Assembly: GCA_035938875.1 (NCBI GenBank)
Contig: DASZGL010000029.1
Coordinates: 1 to 61,625 of the forward strand
Length of the DNA stretch: 61,625 bases
Direction of reading: 5' to 3'
Source: DASZGL01 sp035938875
GTDB taxonomy: Bacteria > Chloroflexota > Dormibacteria > Aeolococcales > Aeolococcaceae
This document shows, piece by piece, positions 47,970 through 55,570 of this stretch (its first letter is position 1; each line of letters opens with the position of its first letter). The notes under the pieces were generated by a model, which was not told the DNA's origin, did no database searches, and saw only the letters and a list, made by a program, of their open reading frames with translations. Made by a program: the position numbers and the translations under genes.

Positions 47970-48640
47970 CCGGCGAAGCGCTTCCCTACGTCATCATCGT
48001 CGGCGGTGGCAAGGTGGGCTATCACCTGGCCCGGCACCTCATCGAGCGCGATTACGAGGTCACTCTGATCGAGAAGGACAAGCTGCGCGCCGAGGCCATC
48101 ATTCATGAGCTGGGCACCTGCTGCGTCATGGTGGGCGACGGTGACGAGATGTCCTTCCTCGCCACCACGGGCATCGAGCGTGCCGGGGTCGTCGTCGGCG
48201 CCACAGGCGACGACGAGGACAACCTCGTCGCCTGCCAGCTCGCCAAACGGCGGTTCAACGTCCCCCGCACCGTGGCCAGGGTCAACGACCCGCGCAACGT
48301 GCAGCTCTTCAAGAACCTGGGCATCGACGCGCCGGTATCGGCCACCGAGCTGCTCACCGGGCTCATCGAGTCCGAGCTGCGCACCGACCTGGTCAGGGGA
48401 ATCGCCGTCAAGGCGAGCGGCGCAAACCTGGTCGACATCGCCCTACCCGAGCTCTCCCGCCTTGTCGGTCGGACCGTCGCCGACATCCCCCTGCCCGACG
48501 GCGAGCTGTTGGTCTGCATCGTGCGCGGTGGCCGGGCTGTCGTCCCCGAGCCCAGCGCGGTCATCGAACGCGGCGACGAGCTGATCTTCTACTCGCCGAC
48601 GCTCGACGTCGATCGCGTCCGCGCCCTGGTGACCAGCTGA
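47966..48640 (+). CDS. TrkA-N/TrkA-C potassium-uptake regulatory protein (second of two)
   Basis: A 224-aa regulator with both RCK halves. The N-terminal domain has VIIVGGGKVGYHLARHLIE and GDGDEMSFLATTGIERA. The C-terminal RCK_C domain (about 140-224) has GRTVADIPLPDGELLVCIVRGG and a final LIFYSPTLDVDRVRAL. It is translationally coupled to the smaller TrkA. A pair of one short and one full TrkA is also seen in Chloroflexota and actinobacteria (CeoB/CeoC-like). It should control K+ uptake by nucleotide sensing. Confidence 0.88.
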   Translation: MTGEALPYVIIVGGGKVGYHLARHLIERDYEVTLIEKDKLRAEAIIHELGTCCVMVGDGDEMSFLATTGIERAGVVVGATGDDEDNLVACQLAKRRFNVPRTVARVNDPRNVQLFKNLGIDAPVSATELLTGLIESELRTDLVRGIAVKASGANLVDIALPELSRLVGRTVADIPLPDGELLVCIVRGGRAVVPEPSAVIERGDELIFYSPTLDVDRVRALVTS

Positions 48641-48645
48641 GCCGG

Positions 48646-49461
48646 GTGCGCGTCGCCTACCTCGGCCCTGAGGGAACCAACTCGCACGACGCCACCCTGG
48701 CGCGCTACGACGCCGCCGAGCTGGTGCCGTTCCCCGACATCCCGTCGACCATCGCTGCTGTCGGGGCGGGCGCCGTCGACGAGGCGCTGGTGCCGATCGA
48801 GAACAGCATCGAGGGGAGCGTCACCGTCACCCTCGACATGCTCATCGCCGAGGACGCCCCGTGCATCGTCGGCGAGACGGTGTTGGTCGTGCGTCACCAG
48901 CTGATCGCCCGCCCGGGCACCCGGCTGACCGACGTCGAGCGGGTCGTCTCCATCGCCCAGGCGGCGGCACAGTGCCGCACCTACCTGCGTGACCGCCTCC
49001 CCGGGGCCCAGGTGTTCCCCGCGCTGAGCACCGCGGCGGCGGTCGCCGCTTGCGTCCATAGCGACCGCATCGCGGCCATCGGCACCGAGGCGGCGGCACG
49101 GCTCTACGGCATGGAGATCATCGCCGCGGACATCGAGGACCACGCCGGCAACGCCACGCGCTTTGTCGCCCTCGGTCAGACGGCGCCGCCGCCCACGGGG
49201 AGAGATCGGACCTCGCTGGTGTTCACCTTCGCCGAGGACCGTCCGGGCTCGCTGGTCGCCGTGCTCACCCCCTTCGCCGAACGCGCCATCAACCTGACCA
49301 AGATCGAGTCGCGGCCGACCAAGGCGGGGCTTGGCCGCTACCACTTCCTCATCGACTGTGAGGGCCACGCCGTGGACGAGCCGGTGGCTGCGGCGATCGC
49401 CGCGATCAGGCCACTGACCGATGGCCTGCGCGTCCTCGGCTCCTACCCGCGCGCCGTCTAG
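48646..49461 (+). CDS. pheA: Prephenate dehydratase
   Basis: A 271-aa enzyme that converts prephenate to phenylpyruvate for phenylalanine synthesis. The catalytic domain (1-180) has VAYLGPEGTNSHDA, the ENSIEGSVTVTLD motif and the active-site NATRFVALG. A C-terminal ACT domain (about 187-267) has FTFAEDRPGSLVAVL and the IESRPTK motif that binds phenylalanine for feedback inhibition. There is no chorismate mutase domain. The GTG start lies 5 bp after the trkA stop, so it probably shares that transcript. Confidence 0.94.
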   Translation: MRVAYLGPEGTNSHDATLARYDAAELVPFPDIPSTIAAVGAGAVDEALVPIENSIEGSVTVTLDMLIAEDAPCIVGETVLVVRHQLIARPGTRLTDVERVVSIAQAAAQCRTYLRDRLPGAQVFPALSTAAAVAACVHSDRIAAIGTEAAARLYGMEIIAADIEDHAGNATRFVALGQTAPPPTGRDRTSLVFTFAEDRPGSLVAVLTPFAERAINLTKIESRPTKAGLGRYHFLIDCEGHAVDEPVAAAIAAIRPLTDGLRVLGSYPRAV

Positions 49462-49491
49462 GCGCCGCGCCAGGTGGAGTGACCGGCGCGC

Positions 49492-49508
49492 TCGGGCAAA
49501 TCGCCCGA
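49492..49508. terminator. Hairpin between convergent pheA and the zinc-ribbon gene
   Basis: TCGGGC and GCCCGA form a 6-bp stem around a 5-nt loop, extended after an internal mismatch by GGCGC (49485-49489) and GCGCC (49511-49515). There is no T-run, so termination is only suggested by its place between two convergent genes. Confidence 0.35.
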
Positions 49509-49527
49509 TGGCGCCGCGTCTGCCGGG

Positions 49528-49677
49528 TTAGGCGGCTTTACCGATCTTGAAGATGGTAGTGCCGCAGGTGGGACAGCTGCCCTTGGTCGCGGGCTTGCCG
49601 TTCTTCATGGTGATCGCCTGGGGATCCTTGATTTCGACCGACTTCTTGCACTTGAGGCAGTAGCCGCTGACCGCCAT
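49528..49677 (-). CDS. Small zinc-ribbon protein (DUF5679-like)
   Basis: A 49-aa protein with two CxxC pairs, YCLKCKK (residues 7-13) and CPTCGTT (about 35-41), that form a compact zinc ribbon, with TMKNGKPATKGSC between them. This matches the short DUF5679-type family found in actinobacteria and Chloroflexota. Its role is unknown; RNA or protein binding is possible. ATG 49677 follows GAGGAGAGG. Upstream lie a TAGAAT -10 and three helically phased repeats, so it may be under activator control. Confidence 0.8.
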   Translation of the reverse strand: MAVSGYCLKCKKSVEIKDPQAITMKNGKPATKGSCPTCGTTIFKIGKAA

Positions 49678-49743
49678 TCGTCCTCTCCTCGCTGGTAAGG
49701 GCTGAACTCGGTGGGGCCGGGGTGCCGCCACAAGTCGGGCCGT

Positions 49744-49802
49744 ATTCTAGGCGCCCGGTCCGCAGCGTGGCGCCAATTCGGCTGAATTCGGCTCCAATTC
49801 GG
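49744..49802 (-). promoter_or_regulatory. Promoter with three phased CCGAATT repeats
   Basis: On the minus strand CCGAATT occurs three times (49802-49796, 49791-49785, 49781-49775), spaced 11 and 10 bp. TAGAAT (49749-49744) follows, and no good -35 hexamer is present. Repeats on one face of the helix just upstream of the -35 position are typical of OmpR/PhoB-type activator sites. Confidence 0.5.
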
Positions 49803-49816
49803 AGAAGGGGGCTCCG

Positions 49817-50695
49817 TCAGCCCCCCAGCGCCCGTCCCGCGGCGAGCCGCGCGGCCATGGCCAAGCGGTCGCGACGACTGACCGCGACCCGGCCGGCGAA
49901 GACGTCGTGGTCACGGGCGGCGAGCCGGTCGAGGATCGCCGCGTAGGCGCGAGCGGCGACGGCGATGGGGAAGCGGGTCTCCCGCGGCAGCAGGGGGAGC
50001 CCCTCGACACCGAGGGCGTAGAGCTGGCGCGCCCGCCCGGCGACGCACGCCACAGCCGCGCGAACCCCCGGTGTCGAGCTGCCGGCGAGCAGGTCGTCGT
50101 CGGCGCAGCCGCTTGCCTGGCAGACGTCGACGGGAAGGTAAACGCGGCCGTGGCGGAGGTCCTCGGCGACGTCGCGGCAGATGTTGGTCAGCTGCATGGC
50201 CGTGCCCAGGGCGGCGGCGGCGGGGCGTGCCGCGTCGCGGTCGCCGGCGCCGAGGATGTCGGCCATGACCACGCCGACGGATCCGGCGACGTCGAATGCG
50301 TAGACCTCGAGCTGCGCCAGCGTCGCGGGGCGGACGTGACCGAGGTCGGCGCGTAAGCCCTCGATGACGATCGCCAGGTCATCGGTACGCAGCTGCCGGC
50401 GGGCGATGACATCGGGTAATGCGCGGCGCACCGGGTGCGCATCGCCGTGCGGCGCCCCACGACGCAGCCATGCCTCCCAGTCGTCAAGGATGTCGCGCAC
50501 GTGCGCTTCGGTCATCCCCGGCGGTGTCAGGTCGACGAGGTCGTCGAGGTAGCGGTAGTAGCCGTAGACGACGGCGACGTCGTCGCGAAGCTTCCGGGGC
50601 AGAAAGCGCGAGGCGAAGGAGAAAGAGCGGGCGTGCACGTGGATGATCTGCCTGCAGGCGCGGACGTCCTCACGTGCTGCCACCGTGTCAGCCAC
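49817..50695 (-). CDS. crtB: Phytoene synthase
   Basis: A 292-aa prenyltransferase that joins two GGPP molecules head to head to make phytoene (or two FPP in related enzymes). The first aspartate-rich motif lies in YYRYLDDLVD (about 46-55) and the second in NICRDVAEDLRHGRVYLP. SFSFASRFLP near the N-terminus is also conserved. It starts 8 bp inside the crtI 3' end, so crtYc, crtYd, crtI and crtB form one operon. No GGPP synthase (crtE) gene is in the window. Squalene-type synthases share the fold, but linkage to crtI settles the role. Confidence 0.92.
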   Translation of the reverse strand: MADTVAAREDVRACRQIIHVHARSFSFASRFLPRKLRDDVAVVYGYYRYLDDLVDLTPPGMTEAHVRDILDDWEAWLRRGAPHGDAHPVRRALPDVIARRQLRTDDLAIVIEGLRADLGHVRPATLAQLEVYAFDVAGSVGVVMADILGAGDRDAARPAAAALGTAMQLTNICRDVAEDLRHGRVYLPVDVCQASGCADDDLLAGSSTPGVRAAVACVAGRARQLYALGVEGLPLLPRETRFPIAVAARAYAAILDRLAARDHDVFAGRVAVSRRDRLAMAARLAAGRALGG

Positions 50696-52229
50696 TGCCG
50701 ATCTCCGCGGCGATGCGCTCGGCGACCAGCTGGCCGCTGATCACCACCGTGGGCACGCCGCATCCGGGAACGGTGCTGGCGCCGACGAAGTAGAGGTTGC
50801 CCAGGGTGGGATGCCGGTTGGCGGGCCGCATATAGCCGCACTGGAAGAAGTCGTGAGAGACGCCGAAGGTTGCGCCGCGGCGCAGGTTGTACATCTCGCG
50901 CCAATCGTCGGGCGTGATCATCCGCTCCAGCGTGACCCGCTCCCGGACGTCGCCAAGCCCGAACCTGCTGAGCGAGTCGAGCATGCGGTCGCGGTACTCG
51001 GTCGCGGCGCTGCCTCGCCAGTCGAGCCCCTTGTCGGCGGTTGCCGAGGGTCCCAGCACGAACACGGCGTGGTGCCCGTCGGGGGCAAGGTGCGGATCGG
51101 TGCGCGTCGCCACGTTGACGTAGAACGCCGGATCCTCGGGGATGGCGGCGCGGCCGAAGATTGCCCGGTAGTTGGCGGGCATGTCGCGGCCGAAATAGAA
51201 GTTGTGATGCAGCAGATCACCCGCGTCACCGCGGACGCCGAGGTAGAGGGTGACGGCGCTGCAGCCGTAGCGCAACCTGTCGACGGACCTCGTGGTCCAG
51301 GAGCGCACTTTGCGCGCGCCCAGCAGGTTCTCGTATGCCCAGGGAAGGTCGGCGTTGCAGACCACCACGTCAGCCGGCACGCGCTCGCCCCCGGCAAGCA
51401 GCACCGCGTCGGCGCGCTGTCCCGCGTGCTCGATGTGACGGACCTCGGCGCCGCAGCGGACCTCGACACCGCGATTGCGCAACAGGCCGACCAGCGACTC
51501 CACCAGCCGGTACATCCCGCCACGCGGATACCAGATCCCCTCGACGAGCTCGGAGTAGGGCAGGAAGGCGAACACCGACGGCGCCGCTTGCGGCGACGTG
51601 CCCACGTACATCGAATGGAAGCTGAAGACCGTCTGCAGGCGGGGATCACGAAATCGCCGGGCGACGTGAGGACCGAGCCGGCGCATCACCCCGGTGTCGA
51701 CGAAGTGAGGAAGATTGCCGGGGCTGAGGAACTCGCCCCAACTGCGGAAGTTGCGCACCAGGAAGCGCTCGCGCAGCACCGAGTACTTGTGGCCGGCGTC
51801 GGCGAGGAAGCGCAGCAGGCTGTCGCCGGCGCCACGCTCGAACTGCTCCAGCTGATCGCGCAGCCGCTGCAGATCGGACGTCAGCGTCAGCGAGGAGCCG
51901 TCGGCGAAGATGCAGCGATAGTTGGGGTGAAGCCGGAGCAGCTCGACGTGCTCGTCGAGCGTCTCACCGGCGGAGCGATACAGCTCGTCGAAGACGTAGC
52001 GCATCAGCAGGATCGACGGACCGGTGTCGAAGGTGAATCCCGACTGCGACCAGCGGTTGGCGCGACCGCCGCACGTCTGGTTCTTCTCCAGGATGACGAC
52101 GTGGTATCCGGCGTGGTGCAGGCGCAGCGCCGCGGCCAGGCCACCGAGACCGGCGCCGATGATGACAACGCGGCGGCGCCGCCTCAGCTGCGCCGGCACC
52201 GGTGGCGGCGGCGCCAGCGTGCTGGTCAC
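50688..52229 (-). CDS. crtI: Phytoene desaturase
   Basis: A 513-aa FAD-dependent desaturase that introduces double bonds into phytoene to form lycopene. The FAD motif VVIIGAGLGGLAAALRL lies at about residues 20-36, then EKNQTCGGRANRW, DTGPSILLM, and the C-terminal FAD segment NLYFVGASTVPGCGVPTVV. These are CrtI hallmarks. The protein is membrane-associated. Its GTG start overlaps the crtYd stop by 4 bp. The number of desaturation steps cannot be read from the sequence. Confidence 0.94.
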   Translation of the reverse strand: MTSTLAPPPPVPAQLRRRRRVVIIGAGLGGLAAALRLHHAGYHVVILEKNQTCGGRANRWSQSGFTFDTGPSILLMRYVFDELYRSAGETLDEHVELLRLHPNYRCIFADGSSLTLTSDLQRLRDQLEQFERGAGDSLLRFLADAGHKYSVLRERFLVRNFRSWGEFLSPGNLPHFVDTGVMRRLGPHVARRFRDPRLQTVFSFHSMYVGTSPQAAPSVFAFLPYSELVEGIWYPRGGMYRLVESLVGLLRNRGVEVRCGAEVRHIEHAGQRADAVLLAGGERVPADVVVCNADLPWAYENLLGARKVRSWTTRSVDRLRYGCSAVTLYLGVRGDAGDLLHHNFYFGRDMPANYRAIFGRAAIPEDPAFYVNVATRTDPHLAPDGHHAVFVLGPSATADKGLDWRGSAATEYRDRMLDSLSRFGLGDVRERVTLERMITPDDWREMYNLRRGATFGVSHDFFQCGYMRPANRHPTLGNLYFVGASTVPGCGVPTVVISGQLVAERIAAEIGSG

Positions 52230-52582
52230 CGCGACCGTCCTTTGCGCAACGGGAGGCGGCGCAACATCGCCTCGGCCTCAGGCGCGTTGAGCAGGATGAT
52301 GCTCTGCACCACCATGAGGTCGGTGAGGAGAAAGAAGAGCGCCTCCTCGAGAGGCACGTTGCCGATTCGCACACCGAGGATACGGTCGTCGTGGATCGTC
52401 CAGATGCCTTGGGAGAGCGCGACCGCGTCGCAGCCCACCAGGTAGGCGGTGGTGATGAGCGCGGCCAGCAGCAGCGTTCCCAGCCGGCGGCTCAAGGGCA
52501 CGTGACCCACCGCCCACTGCAGCGCCAGCACGGGGATCGCCCAGGGCAGAAGGAGCCCCAGGTAGGTGAGGTGCCCCCACAT
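52226..52582 (-). CDS. crtYd: Lycopene cyclase, small subunit (CrtYd-like)
   Basis: A 118-aa protein with three hydrophobic helices: LGLLLPWAIPVLALQW, LGTLLLAALITTAYLV, and a third near NVPLEEALFFLLTDLMVVQ. The NVPLEEALFFLLT motif is the mark of the lycopene-cyclase domain of CrtYc/CrtYd/CarR-type enzymes. It should pair with the gene 6 bp upstream to make a heterodimer that cyclises lycopene ends. Beta- or epsilon-type rings, or action on C50 carotenoids, cannot be distinguished. ATG 52582 is the natural start; it overlaps crtI by 4 bp. Confidence 0.87.
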   Translation of the reverse strand: MWGHLTYLGLLLPWAIPVLALQWAVGHVPLSRRLGTLLLAALITTAYLVGCDAVALSQGIWTIHDDRILGVRIGNVPLEEALFFLLTDLMVVQSIILLNAPEAEAMLRRLPLRKGRSR

Positions 52583-52587
52583 CGCGG

Positions 52588-52893
52588 TCAGCCCTTGGAG
52601 TGGCGCAGCAGCGCGGCCGTCAGCAGTCCGGCGAGCACCACCTGCATGGTGTAGAAACCGTATTCCTCGACGGGGACCCTGAGCAGCGCGCCGCCCAGCA
52701 CCTGTGCCGCCGGGTACGTCCAGACGTGGTCGACGATGAGCTGTCGATCCCAGGGAGCGGTGTAGACAATGGCGACGGCGGCGATGGCGCCGATCTGCCA
52801 GGCGAGCCGTGAGGACAGCGTGCGGCGCTCGAGTGCGATCAGTGCCGCGATCGGGGGAACCAGGAAGATCGCCAGGAACTCGAGGTAGGTCAC
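52588..52893 (-). CDS. crtYc: Lycopene cyclase, small subunit (CrtYc-like)
   Basis: A 101-aa partner of crtYd. It starts VTYLEFLAIFLVPPIAALIAL and has three helices; the RVPVEEYGFYTMQVVLAGLL motif near the C-terminus is the second conserved lycopene-cyclase signature (P-x-E-E). Such split cyclases occur in actinobacteria. GTG 52893 is chosen because a TACCAT -10 lies 9 nt upstream; GTG 52899 is an alternative. It is the first gene of the crt operon. Confidence 0.86.
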   Translation of the reverse strand: MTYLEFLAIFLVPPIAALIALERRTLSSRLAWQIGAIAAVAIVYTAPWDRQLIVDHVWTYPAAQVLGGALLRVPVEEYGFYTMQVVLAGLLTAALLRHSKG

Positions 52894-52902
52894 GTGCACG
52901 GC

Positions 52903-52908
52903 ATGGTA
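52903..52908 (-). promoter_or_regulatory. -10 element TACCAT, start of the crt operon
   Basis: On the minus strand TACCAT ends 9 nt before GTG 52893, so a leaderless crtYc-crtYd-crtI-crtB transcript is predicted. Confidence 0.45.
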
Positions 52909-53025
52909 CGGACCCGGCGTCGTCGTGGATGCCGCCGTGTCGTCGACGCGCAGCAGCGCCACAGCCTGCTGGGTGACGCGCGCTCTGGCCTGCTCCTCGC
53001 CGCCGGCGGGGTCGCCGCCGATCGG

Positions 53026-54069
53026 ATGGCCCGTCACCACCTGGCAGCGCTCGCCGAGGTGCGGCCGGTGATCGGATCACCGGTCATCGACGTCGTCGTC
53101 CCCGCGCGCAACGAGGCGTCGCGCATCGCCACCTGCGTCGCCGCGCTCCGCGCCCAGGGTGACGACGTCACCGTCACCGTGGTGGACGACGCCTCGGACG
53201 ACGGGACCGGTGGCCGGGCCGCACAGGCGGGCGCGCGCGTTTTGCGACTCGAGGGACCGCCTCCGGGATGGCTGGGCAAGCCGGCCGCCTGTGACGCCGG
53301 AGCCGCCGCTGGGTGGGCGCCGTGGCTGGCATTCGTCGACGCCGACGTCATCTTGGCGCCGGGGGCCCTGGCCGCCCTGGTGATGAATGCCGAAGAACAC
53401 GGTTTTGCGGCCATCTCGCCGCTGCTGCGTCAGCGCTGCAGCGGGCCCAGCGACTCCCTGCTGGTGCCGTTCGCCTTCTGGCAGTACGCGGTCGGGCTTC
53501 CCGGCGCCGCGCAGCGTGGCCGTCACGCGATCCTCAACGGCCAGTGCCTGGTGGTCAGTCGCCGGGCGTACACGGAGTGCGGCGGCCATGCCCACGTCGC
53601 GGTGCGTGGTTCGGTGGTCGACGACTCGGCGCTCGCCCGGCTGCTCGTCGGGGGCGGCGCCAGGATCGCCCTGGTCCGCGGCGACGACCTCGGTGAGGTC
53701 AGCATGTACTCGGGCTACACCGAACTTCGTGCCGGCTTTGGCAAAAACGTGGCGCAGTTCATCAGCGCTGATCCGGGACGCGGCGCCGTGGTCGCCGCCG
53801 CCGGCATGGTCTTGTCGGCGTGGTTGCCGCTGGCGCTGCGGGCTGTTCGCCGGCCGTCGCCGGGACGGGTGCTCGGCGCTGCCGCGGCCTGGCTGGCGCC
53901 ATACGCGGCGCTGCGCCCGCACTACCGCAGCGCCGCGCTTTCCGGCTTGTACGCCGCCGCCCACCCCGTCGCCGCGGCGTTGATGCAGGGCATCGCCGTC
54001 GAGTCGCTGGTGCGCAGCGCCGTCGACCGGCCGCCGCGCTGGAAGGGGCGGCGGGCTGGTCTCCTGTAG
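53026..54069 (+). CDS. Family 2 glycosyltransferase of the carotenoid cluster (CrtQ-like)
   Basis: A ~347-aa glycosyltransferase. The GT-2 core is VIDVVVPARNEASRIATCVAAL, VTVVDDASDDGT, and FVDADVILAPGAL (D-x-D). Two or three hydrophobic segments in the C-terminal third anchor it in the membrane. It resembles carotenoid glycosyltransferases such as CrtQ/CruC, which put a sugar on a hydroxylated carotenoid. ATG 53026 is selected, but GTG 53059 and 53068 are also possible; no strong ribosome-binding site is seen. The gene is divergent from crtYc and 14 bp before the acyltransferase. Confidence 0.8.
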   Translation: MARHHLAALAEVRPVIGSPVIDVVVPARNEASRIATCVAALRAQGDDVTVTVVDDASDDGTGGRAAQAGARVLRLEGPPPGWLGKPAACDAGAAAGWAPWLAFVDADVILAPGALAALVMNAEEHGFAAISPLLRQRCSGPSDSLLVPFAFWQYAVGLPGAAQRGRHAILNGQCLVVSRRAYTECGGHAHVAVRGSVVDDSALARLLVGGGARIALVRGDDLGEVSMYSGYTELRAGFGKNVAQFISADPGRGAVVAAAGMVLSAWLPLALRAVRRPSPGRVLGAAAAWLAPYAALRPHYRSAALSGLYAAAHPVAAALMQGIAVESLVRSAVDRPPRWKGRRAGLL

Positions 54070-54083
54070 GCTGCCCCGACGTC

Positions 54084-54854
54084 GTGGGCAGGTATCGCAT
54101 CCCCGTGCGCACCGCCACCCGGCTGGGCAGGGCGATGCTCCGCCGTGGCGACACGTCGCTGCTCCGCGACGCTGCGGACATCGTCGCCGCCGTCAGCCCG
54201 CCGGCGCTGCTGGACGGCGCCGAGAACATCCCCGAACACGGCCCCTTCGTCGCCGTCGCCAACCACTTTCAGCGACGCGGGCTGTGGGTCGGCTTCCCCT
54301 CGGCGCTGCTCACCTGCGCGGTCGAGCGGCGGCGTCCTGGGGCACCACCGCTGCACTGGGCCGTGGTCGCGCAGACCCGGCTGGGCGACGGCCGCTTCCC
54401 GGTTCCGGGGACGGCATGGGCCTATCGCGAGGTGGCTCGCTGCTACGAGATGGTCGCCTTGCCCCCGCGACGCGAGGACGTCCTGGGCCGCGCCCGCGGT
54501 CTTCGAGCGCTGGCCCGGCTGGCGCTGCCCCCGCCGCGTGGCCGCGGCGAGCCGATCGCCGTCTACCCCGAGGGTGAGCGGGGCAACGCCGATGGCATGG
54601 TCGAGGCCCTTCCCGGAGTGGGCACTTTTCTGCTGGTCCTCGCCGCCGGCGGCGTGCCCGTGCTGCCGGTGGGATTCGGCGAGCCTGGCGGCCGTCTCGA
54701 GGCGCGGATTGGCGTCCCCTTTTTGCTCACGCGCACCGCCGGCATGACACGCGACGAACAGGACGGCCAGGCGAGCGGCGAGGTGATGTCGCGGATCGCC
54801 GCGCTGATCCCCGAGGCGCTGCGCGGACCTCATCCCCTCGCCGGTGGCGGGTGA
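54084..54854 (+). CDS. PlsC-like acyltransferase of the carotenoid cluster
   Basis: A 256-aa protein of the glycerol-phosphate acyltransferase fold. FVAVANHFQRRGLWVGF holds the acyltransferase histidine, but the usual H-x4-D motif has Gly where Asp is expected (H-F-Q-R-R-G). The second block is AVYPEGERGNADG (E-G-x-R). The changed first motif means activity needs checking. Together with the glycosyltransferase it could acylate a carotenoid glycoside, as CruD/CrtO-type enzymes do. GTG 54084 follows TAGGCT at 11 nt. Its stop shares one base with the next ATG. Confidence 0.7.
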   Translation: MGRYRIPVRTATRLGRAMLRRGDTSLLRDAADIVAAVSPPALLDGAENIPEHGPFVAVANHFQRRGLWVGFPSALLTCAVERRRPGAPPLHWAVVAQTRLGDGRFPVPGTAWAYREVARCYEMVALPPRREDVLGRARGLRALARLALPPPRGRGEPIAVYPEGERGNADGMVEALPGVGTFLLVLAAGGVPVLPVGFGEPGGRLEARIGVPFLLTRTAGMTRDEQDGQASGEVMSRIAALIPEALRGPHPLAGGG

Positions 54855-55570
54855 TGGCACGGTGGGGCCGGGCGATGCGCCTGTTGCCGCCGCCGCCGGC
54901 GCGGGTGCTCGACTGCGGCTGCGCCTTCGGCTTCATGACCCGCCGCCTGGCTCGGCGCTACGCGGAGGTGTGCGGCATCGACATGGACCCCGGCTACGTC
55001 GCCCGGGCTCGACGGACCGTGCCCTCAGCCGACATCCGGCTGGGGCGGGTCGACGCGCTGCCCTGGCCGCAAGAGCACTTCGACGCCGCCGTCTGCCTCG
55101 ACGTCCTCGAGCACTGCCCGGATCCGCCGGCGACCGTCGCCGAGCTGGCCAGGGTCGTCCGGCCCGGCGGCGTCCTCGTGGTCAGCGTCCCCCACCGCGG
55201 CCTTCTCGGGGGCGCCGACTCGCTCAACGTCTACGCTCGGATGCGTCCCTCCGGAGACGTCCCCACCGACGATCCGTCGTGGCCGGTGTCGCCGCATCAC
55301 CGCCACTTCTCGGTCGCCGAGTTACAGTCAATGTTGGCACCATCCTTCGCCGTCGACACGGTGCAGCGCACCGGTCTCGGAGTCGCCGAACTGGTCAACC
55401 TGCCGCTGCTGCTGGCCACGAGGGGGATCTCTCGGCGGCTGCGCCCCGTCTATGCGCTGCTCCAGTACCTGTACTTCGGCGTCTACGTCGCCGAGGACGT
55501 CATCCCCCTTGGCGCCGCCGGCTATCACCTCATGGTCCGGGCGACGCGGCCACTCCCTGGCGCCGACTGA
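54854..55570 (+). CDS. Class I SAM-dependent methyltransferase
   Basis: A 238-aa protein with a UbiE/Methyltransf_11-type domain. Motif I is VLDCGCAFGFMTRRLA (about 18-33; the usual G-x-G-x-G is C-G-C-A-F-G, a variant), the acidic end of strand 2 is GIDMDPGYV, and motif IV is FDAAVCLDVLEH. VVRPGGVLVVSVPHRG closes the core. The C-terminal part has a YLYFGVYVAEDVIPLG segment. The substrate is unknown; its place in a TGATG overlap after the acyltransferase suggests it modifies the same lipid or carotenoid. GTG 54851 is a possible alternative start. Confidence 0.82.
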   Translation: MARWGRAMRLLPPPPARVLDCGCAFGFMTRRLARRYAEVCGIDMDPGYVARARRTVPSADIRLGRVDALPWPQEHFDAAVCLDVLEHCPDPPATVAELARVVRPGGVLVVSVPHRGLLGGADSLNVYARMRPSGDVPTDDPSWPVSPHHRHFSVAELQSMLAPSFAVDTVQRTGLGVAELVNLPLLLATRGISRRLRPVYALLQYLYFGVYVAEDVIPLGAAGYHLMVRATRPLPGAD

